Assembly: GCA_947584375.1 (NCBI GenBank)
Contig: CANPWL010000004.1
Coordinates: 56,353 to 120,352, forward strand
DNA length: 64,000 nt
Origin: an uncultured Clostridia bacterium
Lineage (GTDB): Bacteria > Bacillota > Clostridia > Oscillospirales > Ruminococcaceae
Reading direction: 5' to 3'
Below the pieces are notes generated by a model. It was given only the letters and a program-made list of their open reading frames with translations, had not been told where the DNA came from and searched no databases. This document shows positions 54,693 to 63,332 of the stretch, piece by piece; within the stretch, counting starts at the first letter, position 1, and each line of letters starts with the position of its first letter. A program made the position numbers and the translations under genes.

Positions 54693-56462
54693 TTATGATT
54701 TTTCATATCTCATTTGCTCTGTAAATCTGCGCAGTGCGTCATCAGAAGTATTATCATCAGACTGCTGATTAATATTATTATGCGAATTTAGCACATTTAT
54801 ATAATCCATTAATACTTGTTTGTCAACAGGAATTTCTCGACGTCTGCCGATAATATTTGCTACATTTCCCATTTCATCGGGAGAAAATTCGCCGTTGAAT
54901 GATGAAACAGAAAAATCAAGGTCGTTTTTTATCTTAAAAAGAAGACTTAAATAAATGCGTTTGTTTAAGTCCGTTACAAAGCTATCAGCAGGAAGTTTAC
55001 TGCTGATAAAGTCTGCTTGTTCGGGATTTTGATATAGATAATACAGTATACCTTCTTCGCTTTTAACTTCTTTTTTTGGTGTTGACATTGTGTAAGACGT
55101 GTCATTTGAGGTATAAGCGGTATTTTGATAAAGCTGACGCCATTGCTTTCTTTTTACTGAATTTTTACGTTTTTTTATCAGAGCGTCTATTTCACGAATG
55201 GCAATATCCTCAGATATATTCATCTTTTTCACAAAGCTTTTGATATAGACTTCTCTGTCAATTTCGTTTTCGATCTGTGAAAGAATATTATAGCACTTTT
55301 TAATATATTCAATTCGGTCTATATCGCTGTTATCAATATCCAGATTGAATTTTGCCTTATTAAGTTCAAACTCAACAGCATTATCAGATTTATCGATAAG
55401 AAGTTTAAATCGAGTGGCACCGAATTTCTTTATATATTCATCAGGGTCTTTAGCACCTACCATATTTATTATTTTTGTTTGAAGCCCTACCTCGGTTAAA
55501 AGGGCAATAGCCTTTTTTGAAGCTTTCTGACCTGCTTCATCAGAGTCATAGCATATAACTACCTCTTTGCAGTACTGCGACATAAGACGTGCATGTTCGG
55601 ACGTTATAGCCGTTCCACAGGTTGCAACTGTATTTTCAAATCCGGCTTGATTCATCGAAATAACATCCATATTTCCTTCACAAAGTAAGAGTTGTTTTTT
55701 ATTAACAGCGGATTCTTTTGCAAAGTTAAGAGAGAACAGAGTTTTGTTTTTTTTGAATACCATAGTTTCTCTTGAATTCAAGTATTTTCTTGCATCTTCA
55801 GGATCAAGAGTTCTTCCTCCAAAAGCTATCACATTTCCTCTTAAATCAAAGAAAGGGAACATTACTCTGTTTTTAAAAAAGTCATACGTCCTTCCGCTTT
55901 GGGCTCGTCCGAGCAGACTTGCGTCTACCAACTCATTTTCATAAAAACCTTTGGATAACATATAGTCCTTTAAGCTTGTCCATTTATTTTCAGCAAAACC
56001 AAGACCGTATTTACTGATGGTTTCCGGTTTTAAGCCTCTTCCTATAAGATACTTAAGTCCGGTTTTTCCATTAGGAGAGCGAAGATTATTAAAGAAAAAT
56101 CTTGCAGCCTCCCGGTTTATTTCATAAAGCCTTTGCTTTTTTCTAACCGTGTCGCTGCCACGAGAGGATTCTTCAGGAAGGGGAATACCGCTGCGTTCTG
56201 CCAGAAGCTTGACAGCTTCAATATAGTCGAGGTTTTCTATTTTCATAATAAAGGTAATAACATCTCCACCGGCACCGCAGCCGAAGCAATAAAAACTTTG
56301 TGTGTCTGAATATATAGTACAGGAAGCCGTTTTTTCAGAGTGAAAAGGACACAGACATTTTGAAACTGAACCTGCCCTTTTTATCTGAACATAGCTGGAC
56401 ATTACATCATCTATTCTGTTAGCATCCTTAAGTCTTTCTAAAAAGTCAGCAGGCAACGGCAT
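54693..56462 (-). CDS. dnaG: DNA primase
   Basis: The 589-aa protein has the CHC2 zinc domain (CLCPFHSEKTASC...FYCFGCGAGGD), the TOPRIM core (LLCEGNMDVISM, VICYDSDEAGQKA) and a C-terminal helicase-binding part. It primes replication with DnaB, whose gene lies at 31.4 kb. Confidence 0.96.
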   Translation of the reverse strand: MPLPADFLERLKDANRIDDVMSSYVQIKRAGSVSKCLCPFHSEKTASCTIYSDTQSFYCFGCGAGGDVITFIMKIENLDYIEAVKLLAERSGIPLPEESSRGSDTVRKKQRLYEINREAARFFFNNLRSPNGKTGLKYLIGRGLKPETISKYGLGFAENKWTSLKDYMLSKGFYENELVDASLLGRAQSGRTYDFFKNRVMFPFFDLRGNVIAFGGRTLDPEDARKYLNSRETMVFKKNKTLFSLNFAKESAVNKKQLLLCEGNMDVISMNQAGFENTVATCGTAITSEHARLMSQYCKEVVICYDSDEAGQKASKKAIALLTEVGLQTKIINMVGAKDPDEYIKKFGATRFKLLIDKSDNAVEFELNKAKFNLDIDNSDIDRIEYIKKCYNILSQIENEIDREVYIKSFVKKMNISEDIAIREIDALIKKRKNSVKRKQWRQLYQNTAYTSNDTSYTMSTPKKEVKSEEGILYYLYQNPEQADFISSKLPADSFVTDLNKRIYLSLLFKIKNDLDFSVSSFNGEFSPDEMGNVANIIGRRREIPVDKQVLMDYINVLNSHNNINQQSDDNTSDDALRRFTEQMRYEKS

Positions 56463-56520
56463 TTGTTTTCACTTCCTTTTACGTTAAAATATATATTAAC
56501 AGCTCACGAATAATTGTATA

Positions 56521-57525
56521 TTAACCGTTCCATCCTTTTGGAATAAATAGTTCTTCAAATATGTTTATAGCATAACTGTCTGTCATTCCCGCAACGTAAT
56601 CACATACTGCGGCTTCTTTAGAAAAGTTATAAGCAAGTTCTTTATATTGCTCTGTCATAACTTTGTCAAAGTTTTCATAAAAGTAATAAAATAAAGTTCC
56701 TAACAGACCTTTTACCTTTACTTCTTCAGACTTGCATACAGGATTAGTATAAACACTTTGGAACATAAATTTATGCAGCTTATCATGGGCTTCTTTTATA
56801 TGGTCGTCCATGCGAATATCATAAACCCCGTTTTTGACGATCGAGTTAACAAGAGTTGTAATCCTTTCAGACTTTGAGTGTCCGAGAACATTAGAAATAT
56901 CAGAGGGAATATCCTCCTCAGATAAAACGCCTGCTCTTATAGAATCGTCAATATCATGATTTATATATGCAATAACGTCCGCAAGTCTGACTACATATCC
57001 TTCTTTTGTATCGGCAATTTGATTTGTATGTGTTAAAATACCGTTTCTGACTTCATATGTAAGATTAAGCTTATCTATATGATCAACGACTCTAAGACTT
57101 TGTTTATAATGCTTGAAACCGGAAGAGGAAAGCTCATTTAAAACACGTTCACCCTCATGTCCGAACGGAGTGTGACCCAAATCATGACCGAGTGCAATAG
57201 CTTCAATCAAATCCTCGTTGAGCCTTAATGCTCTGCCGATAGTGCGTGCGATCTGAGAAACTTCAAGAGTGTGTGTGAGCCTTGTTCTGTAATGATCACC
57301 GCTAGGGAAGAGAAATACCTGAGCTTTATGCTTAAGACGCCTGAAAGAATTGGAGTGCAGAATCCTGTCTCTGTCTCTTTGAAAATCGGTTCTTAAATCG
57401 CATTTTTTTATCTCAGTCAATCTTCCCTTAGTGTTTTTTGAAAGACAAGCTGCATCACAAAGAGTTTGCTCTTCAGTCATTTCTGTTATTTCTCTCGGTA
57501 AAATAATATCACCACCTGACATCAT
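56521..57525 (-). CDS. dgt: dGTPase-like HD-domain triphosphohydrolase
   Basis: The 334-aa protein has TDFQRDRDRILHSNSFRRLKHKAQVF and the HD metal motif ALGHDLGHTPFGHEGE of type 2 dGTPases, which control dNTP pools. It lies before dnaG and sigA in one leftward block, a common order in Clostridia. The start is uncertain: ATG at 57525 has no clear ribosome binding site, and an ATG 15 codons later (MTEEQTL) is possible. Confidence 0.9.
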   Translation of the reverse strand: MMSGGDIILPREITEMTEEQTLCDAACLSKNTKGRLTEIKKCDLRTDFQRDRDRILHSNSFRRLKHKAQVFLFPSGDHYRTRLTHTLEVSQIARTIGRALRLNEDLIEAIALGHDLGHTPFGHEGERVLNELSSSGFKHYKQSLRVVDHIDKLNLTYEVRNGILTHTNQIADTKEGYVVRLADVIAYINHDIDDSIRAGVLSEEDIPSDISNVLGHSKSERITTLVNSIVKNGVYDIRMDDHIKEAHDKLHKFMFQSVYTNPVCKSEEVKVKGLLGTLFYYFYENFDKVMTEQYKELAYNFSKEAAVCDYVAGMTDSYAINIFEELFIPKGWNG

Positions 57526-57629
57526 GTTTATATTATATACCGAATAAAGCCGTCAAAACCTTTTAATACAGAATATATTAACAAAATATTTACATTTTCT
57601 CATTAAAAAAGAGCAATAACGGCTTACTA

Positions 57630-58250
57630 TCACGTAAAATCTCCATATTTCAACTCGGATTTTGTGATTGCTATTTTACCGTTTGTAATATCAAGTAGTT
57701 TTTCTTTCATTTTTTCGTACATTTCTGATTTGACAAGCATTTTAATTGTAACATTGTTAGAAAATTCATCTGAAATCATTTTTATGTCAAACTCAGGAAG
57801 TGAGTATTCAATTTTTCCATATAGTGAATATGCAAATTCCAAAGTTACTTCAAAGCATTCATACATTTGCATTTTAACGGCAGCGTCAACAGCTAGCTTA
57901 CAAGTATGTGAGTAAGCTCTGACTAAACCGCCGCCGCCCAGTAATATACCTCCAAAATATCTTGTAACAACAACACATACATCTGTAAGCCCCTCTTTTT
58001 GGAGTACATCAAGCACAGGCATACCGGCTGTCCCTTGAGGTTCGCCGTCATCGCTGTATCTGGTAATATTGTTTTCTCTAAGTATATATGCATATACATT
58101 ATGTTTAGCTTTGCGGTTTTCGGCTCTAATTTTGTTTATAAATTCAATAGCGTCATCATTTGTCTTTACAGGAGAAATATATCCGATGAATTCAGATTTT
58201 TTTTCAACAAAGCTGTTTTTTGCAAAATCCCTTATGGTAGTATAATTCAC
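57630..58250 (-). CDS. YigZ/IMPACT family protein
   Basis: The 206-aa protein has the IMPACT domain (KSEFIGYISPVKT, YSDDGEPQGTAGMPVLDVL, VTRYFGGILLGGGGLVRAYS) and a C-terminal DUF1949-like domain. Family members may act on translation factors or proline peptides; the function is not settled. Confidence 0.88.
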   Translation of the reverse strand: MNYTTIRDFAKNSFVEKKSEFIGYISPVKTNDDAIEFINKIRAENRKAKHNVYAYILRENNITRYSDDGEPQGTAGMPVLDVLQKEGLTDVCVVVTRYFGGILLGGGGLVRAYSHTCKLAVDAAVKMQMYECFEVTLEFAYSLYGKIEYSLPEFDIKMISDEFSNNVTIKMLVKSEMYEKMKEKLLDITNGKIAITKSELKYGDFT

Positions 58251-58274
58251 AAATTATCCTCCTTAATTTAATCT

Positions 58275-58306
58275 AAAAATAAAAAGAGTGGATAGAACAT
58301 CCACCC
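58275..58306 (-). terminator. Terminator of rpmE
   Basis: On the minus strand GGGTGGAT-GTTCT-ATCCACTC followed by TTTTTATTTTT. Confidence 0.85.
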
Positions 58307-58322
58307 TAAATTCTTTTGATTA

Positions 58323-58523
58323 CTAATCAAGGTTGAAACGCTTTTTAAATCTGTCAACACGTCCGCCTGTATCCATAAGTTTTTGCTTACCTGTATAGAA
58401 AGGGTGACACTTTGAGCAAACTTCAACCTTAATATCCTTCTTTGTCGAACGAGTATTTATTACATTACCGCATGCACAGGTAATTGTAGTTTCCTCATAT
58501 TCTGGATGGATACCATCTCTCAT
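58323..58523 (-). CDS. rpmE: 50S ribosomal protein L31 (zinc-binding type)
   Basis: The 66-aa protein starts [11 protein letters not shown] behind GGAGG. It has both Cys pairs (TCACGN and [10 protein letters not shown]) of the zinc form, so it is the C+ paralogue used in zinc-replete cells. The track ORF adds 18 leader residues. Confidence 0.94.
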   Translation of the reverse strand: MRDGIHPEYEETTITCACGNVINTRSTKKDIKVEVCSKCHPFYTGKQKLMDTGGRVDRFKKRFNLD

Positions 58524-58660
58524 TACAATTCCTCCTCTCAAAACATCAAATATATGACTTACATAGAAGCCCATCATTTCAGTTTAGACAGTAGTTCTAT
58601 GAAATAATCATCAGCGCTTAACAGTATATCACAAACGAAATTAAAATGCAAGCGTTTTTT

Positions 58661-59290
58661 CTACTTTTTTATAATATTAACATTTATTTTTTGCATAGCT
58701 TTAGCGTTGCAATCCTTATCCGCTACATTTACAACAAACATTTTCTGACACTTCTTCTTATCAGGTTTCTTTGCTTTAGTTTCAGTTATGTCAATATAAA
58801 TTTCGTTTCCGACATATTTAACGGCACTTATTGTATATTTTGAATTACTGTTATTAAAATTAACTATTGTAAGAAATATTGTATTTTTAGAAAATGTTTT
58901 ATTATTATTTATATTTTTATAATAGGTATTTATTTTGTTATTCAACTCAAAATTATTTTTTAAATCCTCAAAGAAATATTTAACTACTCTTTTTGCGGTT
59001 ATAACGGCGGTAACAGGATATTTTATCTTTTTTTCTTTTTGTGTAATATTGAAAACCTTTTTTGTATATTTTAAATTTTTACCCTTTGACTCTTTATTAG
59101 AATTATTGCTTGTATTGGAAACAAGAGTAGTATCTTCGGTATTTATTGTGGTTTTTGCCTGTTCAGAGGCGATGCTTGAGCTTTCAGCAAGCTGTTCAGT
59201 CTGTTGGTCGTTTGCCCTTACAATAAAGAAAAGACCTATTGCTAAAAAAATGACAAATAGGATAGGGAGGACCTGTTTTATATCTTTCAT
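58661..59290 (-). CDS. Membrane-anchored protein of unknown function
   Basis: I do not recognise this 209-aa protein. Residues 7-24 form one membrane segment or uncleaved signal; residues 27-75 are rich in Ser, Thr, Asn and Gln and probably a flexible linker. The rest is a small, Lys- and Asn-rich domain with strands (YPVTAVITAKRVVKYFFEDL). The start at MKDIKQVL follows GGAG. Codon use looks very AT-rich. Confidence 0.6.
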   Translation of the reverse strand: MKDIKQVLPILFVIFLAIGLFFIVRANDQQTEQLAESSSIASEQAKTTINTEDTTLVSNTSNNSNKESKGKNLKYTKKVFNITQKEKKIKYPVTAVITAKRVVKYFFEDLKNNFELNNKINTYYKNINNNKTFSKNTIFLTIVNFNNSNSKYTISAVKYVGNEIYIDITETKAKKPDKKKCQKMFVVNVADKDCNAKAMQKINVNIIKK

Positions 59291-59541
59291 TTTATTCTCC
59301 GTTTCTGCACAATAAAGCACACTGTTTTGTAAAAATGATTATAGAAATATATATTTTTTTAATTATATGCTATCGTTGACTATACAAATAAATTATAACA
59401 TTATTATTTGTATAAGTCAACCAAATGAACAATACACATATATGTATTACTGCATGAAGGATACTATTTATAACCAAGCTCACTAAATTGAAAATATAAG
59501 ATAGTTATAACAAATTATAGATGCTAATAAAAATATTTTGT

Positions 59542-59735
59542 AAAAAAATCTGCCCATTCAGCATAGTGCCAAATGAGCAGTTTGATTTTCTAATATATCC
59601 GCCTTGCCGTCGCACAGTGAATAAAACCCGCACTTGTGCAGGTGGGTAACGGCCTGACAGCCTCACGCTCCCTTCGTCCGGCAAAAACCGGGAGGTCTGC
59701 AATCCTCAGCCAGAGCTTAGTTCCCTTATTCTATG
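59542..59735 (-). ncRNA. Structured ncRNA of about 194 nt (6S-like candidate)
   Basis: A GC-rich island in an AT-rich 590-nt gap. On the minus strand a TATAAT (59747-59742) precedes it, and a terminator hairpin (CTGCTCATTTGGC-ACTAT-GCTGAATGGGCAG, seven T) ends it. Inside are CCGG-TTTTTG-CCGG within CTC/GAG, and GCCGT...ACGGC closing a CCTGCA-CAAG-TGCGGG stem. No frame codes for a credible protein. The length and single-copy intergenic setting fit 6S RNA, but I cannot confirm the family. Confidence 0.6.
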
Positions 59736-59879
59736 TGTTGGATTATAAAACTGTACTTGCTCGTACAAGGCAGAAAGATTTTATTTTTAAAAAATCAGTT
59801 TATCCTTTGTAAATATTATATCACCGATTCTGTGAGTATACAAGCGGTAATATAAGACAAAAATATTACAAATAAATTT

Positions 59880-60248
59880 TTAATCTGTCAAATCAACTTC
59901 GCCGTTATCAAGGTCAACTCTGTCGCTTCCTTCAATTTCAATTGAATCTTCATCCTCGTCCTCAAACATTTCAGCAAAGCGATCCATAAATAAATCGCCG
60001 AGTTTGTCAAAAAGATCGTCATCATCAACTGAAACCAGAACCTCTTCATCGCCTTCATAAGTAGACTTTAAAATGACAACTTCACCGTCATCGGCAAGTA
60101 TAGCTTCTGCATCCTCTAAATACGGCGTAAGAGCATAATATGTTTCACCCTCATATTCAAGAGAATCCAATAGTTCAAACATTTGCTCCTGTCCTTCTTC
60201 ATCAACGAGGGTATATAAGTCAGGCTGCATATCCATTTCTTCGCTCAT
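59880..60248 (-). CDS. DUF1292 domain protein
   Basis: The 122-aa, very acidic protein matches DUF1292 (YrzB-like): LYTLVDEEGQEQMFELLDSLEYEGETYYAL, then EAEAIL-like strand and an acidic tail. In Firmicutes such genes usually lie near alaS, ruvX or mtaB-type genes; here it stands alone. Function is unknown. Confidence 0.85.
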   Translation of the reverse strand: MSEEMDMQPDLYTLVDEEGQEQMFELLDSLEYEGETYYALTPYLEDAEAILADDGEVVILKSTYEGDEEVLVSVDDDDLFDKLGDLFMDRFAEMFEDEDEDSIEIEGSDRVDLDNGEVDLTD

Positions 60249-60422
60249 AATTAAACCTCCTAAGATATAAAATAAAATGTTTATTTTCAGATTAATAAAA
60301 AAGTTATGGTGTTTATTATCACCACAACATTAAATATTATAATACATATAAATTCAATTGTCAAGCAGATTTTGTAAAAGTAATATTAAATAAATAAATT
60401 ATAAAAAAGTTGAAAAAAACTA

Positions 60423-60451
60423 TTGACAATACACAAAAAGTGTGATATATT
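60423..60451 (+). promoter_or_regulatory. Strong promoter of the long RNA
   Basis: TTGACA (60423-60428) and TATATT (60446-60451) are 17 bp apart, with GTGA just before the -10. A small inverted pair CACA/TGTG lies in the spacer. Confidence 0.85.
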
Positions 60452-60457
60452 ATAGTT

Positions 60458-61251
60458 GAAGATAAGAATAGATAAGATAAATACAAAAAATAAAGTAAAT
60501 TATATTATCAAATCTTACTTCGTAAATCGGAATAAGGAGAGCAGGTCCAATGAACTAATTATAATTTAAAATTATAAAGATATTTTTGAATGGAGAGTAT
60601 AGTCCGATGGTTCATTAAGGTTTTGAAATGAAAGTGATTCAAATTTTTACAGGAGAATCAGTCCAATGAACAGATAAGAATTTAAAGACTGAAAATTAAA
60701 CCAGTTAAAGTTGTGGTGAACTGAAAAGTAAGATATGAAATTCAGTTTACTGGTTGAAATAAATTACAGTTTAAAATTTGAAAGGGCGTGATAGGAATGT
60801 TAAAAAGAGCGTTTAAAACCTATCAAGACCGATTGATTGAAATTCAGTAAGAAAGAGGCGAGTCCAATGGCAGTAGAAAGTTCATCAGTGTTGTGTGACT
60901 TTGAAATTGGCTCGGATGTCATGTAAATGAAATCAAAACTCAGATAATAAGTTGCTGATAAAGATTTAAGCTGAAATGTTAAAACAGACATATCTTGTTT
61001 TAAAGTCTACATTGATGAGGAGAATAAAAATTTATATTTTCAAACGGAGGAAAGAACTTTCAAATAGTAACAGTAATAATTAATTAAACGCTTAACTGTG
61101 TTAAGACTGAATGATTTAGGCTTTGAATATAAGTCAAATAAGTAAAACTGATTTATTTAATTAAGTTAAATGTGATTCAGATTAATTTAAAATATAATAT
61201 AGAAAGTTAAGACCGATACATTTAGTGATGTATCGGTCTTGTTTTGTTTTT
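60458..61251 (+). ncRNA. Candidate large structured non-coding RNA, about 0.8 kb
   Basis: The 1.3-kb gap between the DUF1292 and immA genes holds a transcript framed by a consensus promoter and a strong terminator. No ORF of 60 codons lies on the plus strand. A motif GGAGA..AGTCCAATGAAC recurs at 60536, 60592, 60652 and 60852. Hairpins include 60559-60577 (TTATAATTT palindrome), 60699-60755 (AACCAGT/ACTGGTT enclosing AACTGAA/TTCAGTT), 60789-60825 (TGATAGG/CCTATCA), 60979-61003 (TTAAAACA/TGTTTTAA) and 61091-61105 (CTTAAC/GTTAAG). Two tiny frames (60797-60850, 60867-60926) might be translated. The size resembles OLE, ROOL or GOLLD RNAs; I cannot assign it. Confidence 0.65.
61209..61251 (+). terminator. 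Terminator of the long RNA
   Basis: AAGACCGATACAT and ATGTATCGGTCTT form a perfect 13-bp stem around a 6-nt loop, followed by GTTTTGTTTTT. Confidence 0.92.
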
Positions 61252-61550
61252 AATATATATAAATTTGTCACAATACAATGTTTTTTGGAATATTATATCT
61301 TATCAGCGTATTTAATAGTAACACATATGCTGAAAGTGGCATAAATAAATATGTTGCAGATGAATGTTTATTTATGTCCATAGGGGAGCTTTCGGCATGG
61401 GACTGTGATTTACACTGTAAAATAAATGTGGGTGCACCATATAGGTACACCCATTTTAATTGCAGTCTTGCAGAATAAATATCCCTTAGATATACCGAAT
61501 GATAGTTATTGTATACAAAAAGCTTTTGGCTGTGCTGAGTGATATCTGTA

Positions 61551-62135
61551 TTAAAAGTTATTCTTTTTATGTTTTTGTATGAATACCCTGAAGTTGTTGT
61601 ATACCTCTCTTTCCAGGGGTGCTGTAAGAAATCTGTTGCGCTTGTATAGCGTTTTCATTCGCTCAGCACGAAATTTTGCCGCAGTTAGGGAAATGTTGCA
61701 TACTGACGCTATCTGTTCGGCTGTGTGCAAATTAAGACCCCACAGTACACAAGCCGGAGATAATAATCTTGATGCGAAAATGTTTGCTTCTTGTTCTGCA
61801 AAGGATTCGGTTTTATTAAATGTTTGAGTAAATTGTCCTTTGTTTTCCAGACTGTGGCCAAGAAAAATGTGTCCAAGCTCGTGAGCGATAGTAAAACGGC
61901 ATCGTTGACGGGAACAGCTGTCATTATATACAATGTACCACTGGTTTCCGCTTATGATGCTTATTCCGATTTCATTTGGAGAAAGACAGCTTACGTCGCT
62001 TTCTTTTATAAGCTTTATCCCCGCATCTTTTGCAATCAGCTTTACCGAAACAGGAAGCGAGCTTACATCATATTCAATAAGACATTGCCAGGCTGCATTT
62101 CTTGCATTTGTATATTTTCCGTAAATCATATTCAT
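61551..62135 (-). CDS. ImmA/IrrE family metallopeptidase
   Basis: The 194-aa protein has the zinc peptidase motif FTIAHELGHIFLGH (about residues 82-95). In ICEBs1 and many prophages ImmA cleaves the ImmR repressor and so triggers excision. The ribosome binding site is GGAG, 10 nt before ATG. It lies downstream of a ImmR-like gene on the same strand, the expected order. Confidence 0.87.
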   Translation of the reverse strand: MNMIYGKYTNARNAAWQCLIEYDVSSLPVSVKLIAKDAGIKLIKESDVSCLSPNEIGISIISGNQWYIVYNDSCSRQRCRFTIAHELGHIFLGHSLENKGQFTQTFNKTESFAEQEANIFASRLLSPACVLWGLNLHTAEQIASVCNISLTAAKFRAERMKTLYKRNRFLTAPLEREVYNNFRVFIQKHKKNNF

Positions 62136-62277
62136 GATTATTATTCTCCGACAGGATCATTCCTGCTCAACGAGGTTTGAGCGACTGAATGCAGTGCCGT
62201 TTAGATACAGACGTTAAATACGACCTGAAAATCAACTTACATTGATTACTTGTTCTGACAATAAAAAAATAAATCAG

Positions 62278-62311
62278 TCCCACTAAGGAGTATTTCTTAA
62301 TGGGATTTTTT
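62278..62311. terminator. Terminator-like hairpin between immR-like and immA genes
   Basis: CCCACTAAG and CTTAATGGG pair around an 8-nt loop with a T run on the plus side and a weaker one on the minus side. It may limit read-through from the repressor gene into immA. Confidence 0.5.
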
Positions 62312-62312
62312 A

Positions 62313-62753
62313 TTATAAATCATCATCAGTTTCAGGAGCATTTTTAAGCCTGTCAAGCATCTCCTGCGTAATTTCAACGTAACCGTCTTCTTCCCGGTCA
62401 CTGCTGCGAGCCGCTTTATACACTGTGATTTTTTCTTCCTTATTTATTCCTAATAATCTGTCAATTGCAGGACGCATTTCAGCGTTTTCCCGATATGCAG
62501 TTATTACCTCTTTTTCATGGTCGGATACTGCAAATGCATCTCTGTAATCTTCACGAAACTCTGCAAGAATGTCAGATACATTGTATATGTCGCATAAACT
62601 CATAAGCATTTCGGCATCAGGCTGACCTCTGTTGTTTTCCCACGCATTAACTGTTTTTCCGCTCTTTCCTAAAATGTCTCCAACTTGTTTTGCTGTTAAT
62701 CCGCTTTGCAACCTTAATCGCTTTAGTGCTTTAGCTATCGTTTCGCGTGACAT
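62313..62753 (-). CDS. ImmR-like XRE family repressor
   Basis: The 146-aa protein has an N-terminal Cro/CI helix-turn-helix (LTAKQVGDILGKSGKTVNAWENNRGQPDAEML) and a C-terminal helical part. With the ImmA-type peptidase next to it and a divergent small regulator across three operators, it fits the repressor of a mobile element's immunity switch. That role is inferred from the arrangement. Confidence 0.8.
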   Translation of the reverse strand: MSRETIAKALKRLRLQSGLTAKQVGDILGKSGKTVNAWENNRGQPDAEMLMSLCDIYNVSDILAEFREDYRDAFAVSDHEKEVITAYRENAEMRPAIDRLLGINKEEKITVYKAARSSDREEDGYVEITQEMLDRLKNAPETDDDL

Positions 62754-62820
62754 TATTATACACCACCTATTCTAAATTAATTCAATTATATAATGGTTAT
62801 TGCTATTTTTCAATATGAAA

Positions 62821-62908
62821 TTCTAAAAAAATTAGAAAAATTTTTAAAAAACACTTGACAATCTAGAAAATATAGTCTATAATACGTTTGTAGTCTACGA
62901 AATTTAGA
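62821..62908 (+). promoter_or_regulatory. Divergent promoter region with three operators
   Basis: Three related palindromes occur: TTCTAAAAAAATTAGAA (62821-62837), TCTAGAAAATATAGT (62862-62876) and TCTACGAAATTTAGA (62894-62908). The rightward promoter is TTGACA (62855-62860) and TATAAT (62878-62883), 17 bp apart, so the second operator fills its spacer and the third covers the start of transcription. Confidence 0.8.
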
Positions 62909-62926
62909 TTAATAAGGGGGCTTTTT

Positions 62927-63127
62927 ATGAATATAGTCGATAAACTGAACGAGTATGTTAATAAAAATGATATTAATCAAATCTATATAGCTCAAAAAAC
63001 AGGATTGGCTGAAGATACTGTTTCTCAAATGCTTAAAGGCAATAGACGTATATTTGCAGATGAGTTTTTACTTATCTGCACCGCACTTAATATTGACCCT
63101 AATATTTTCAGAAACAGAACAGCATAA
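62927..63127 (+). CDS. Small XRE family helix-turn-helix protein (Cro/Xis-position)
   Basis: The 66-aa protein is a bare helix-turn-helix domain (NQIYIAQKTGLAEDTVSQMLKG). It starts after AAGGGGG and is divergent from the ImmR-like gene, where Cro- or Xis-type genes sit in phages and ICEs. It is probably repressed by the ImmR-like protein through the three operators. Confidence 0.75.
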   Translation: MNIVDKLNEYVNKNDINQIYIAQKTGLAEDTVSQMLKGNRRIFADEFLLICTALNIDPNIFRNRTA

Positions 63128-63224
63128 AAAGCAGCTATTTTATTATAAGTAATATTTTCAGATTTGGTAAATCTGTATCGCAAAGCAGGTGATTTTTAGC
63201 GTCGCCTGAAGTGAAGGAGGGTGA

Positions 63225-63317
63225 TTGATTAAACTTGATTACAAAGTGTGCAGGCTCTTTGTGATTCTAGTATATAGGGAGAAGTTATTATATGCCTGCA
63301 AAAATTTTAATAATTAA
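63225..63317 (+). CDS. Possible 30-codon ORF
   Basis: AAGGAGGGTGA is followed by TTG at 63225 and a 30-codon frame (MIKLDYKVCRLFVILVYREK...). It has a hydrophobic middle and ends 15 nt before the next start. A hairpin CAGGTGA/TCGCCTG lies upstream. It could be a small peptide gene or simply a leader; I find no family. Confidence 0.25.
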   Translation: MIKLDYKVCRLFVILVYREKLLYACKNFNN

Positions 63318-63332
63318 ACGGAGGTTTATAAA

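Noticed and set aside
61268-61478. Overlapping 60- and 66-aa ORFs on both strands
   Set aside because: No ribosome binding site, no domain, and they lie in the tail of the gene-free stretch. Inverted GGTGCACC-like sequence at 61430-61455 is a hairpin.
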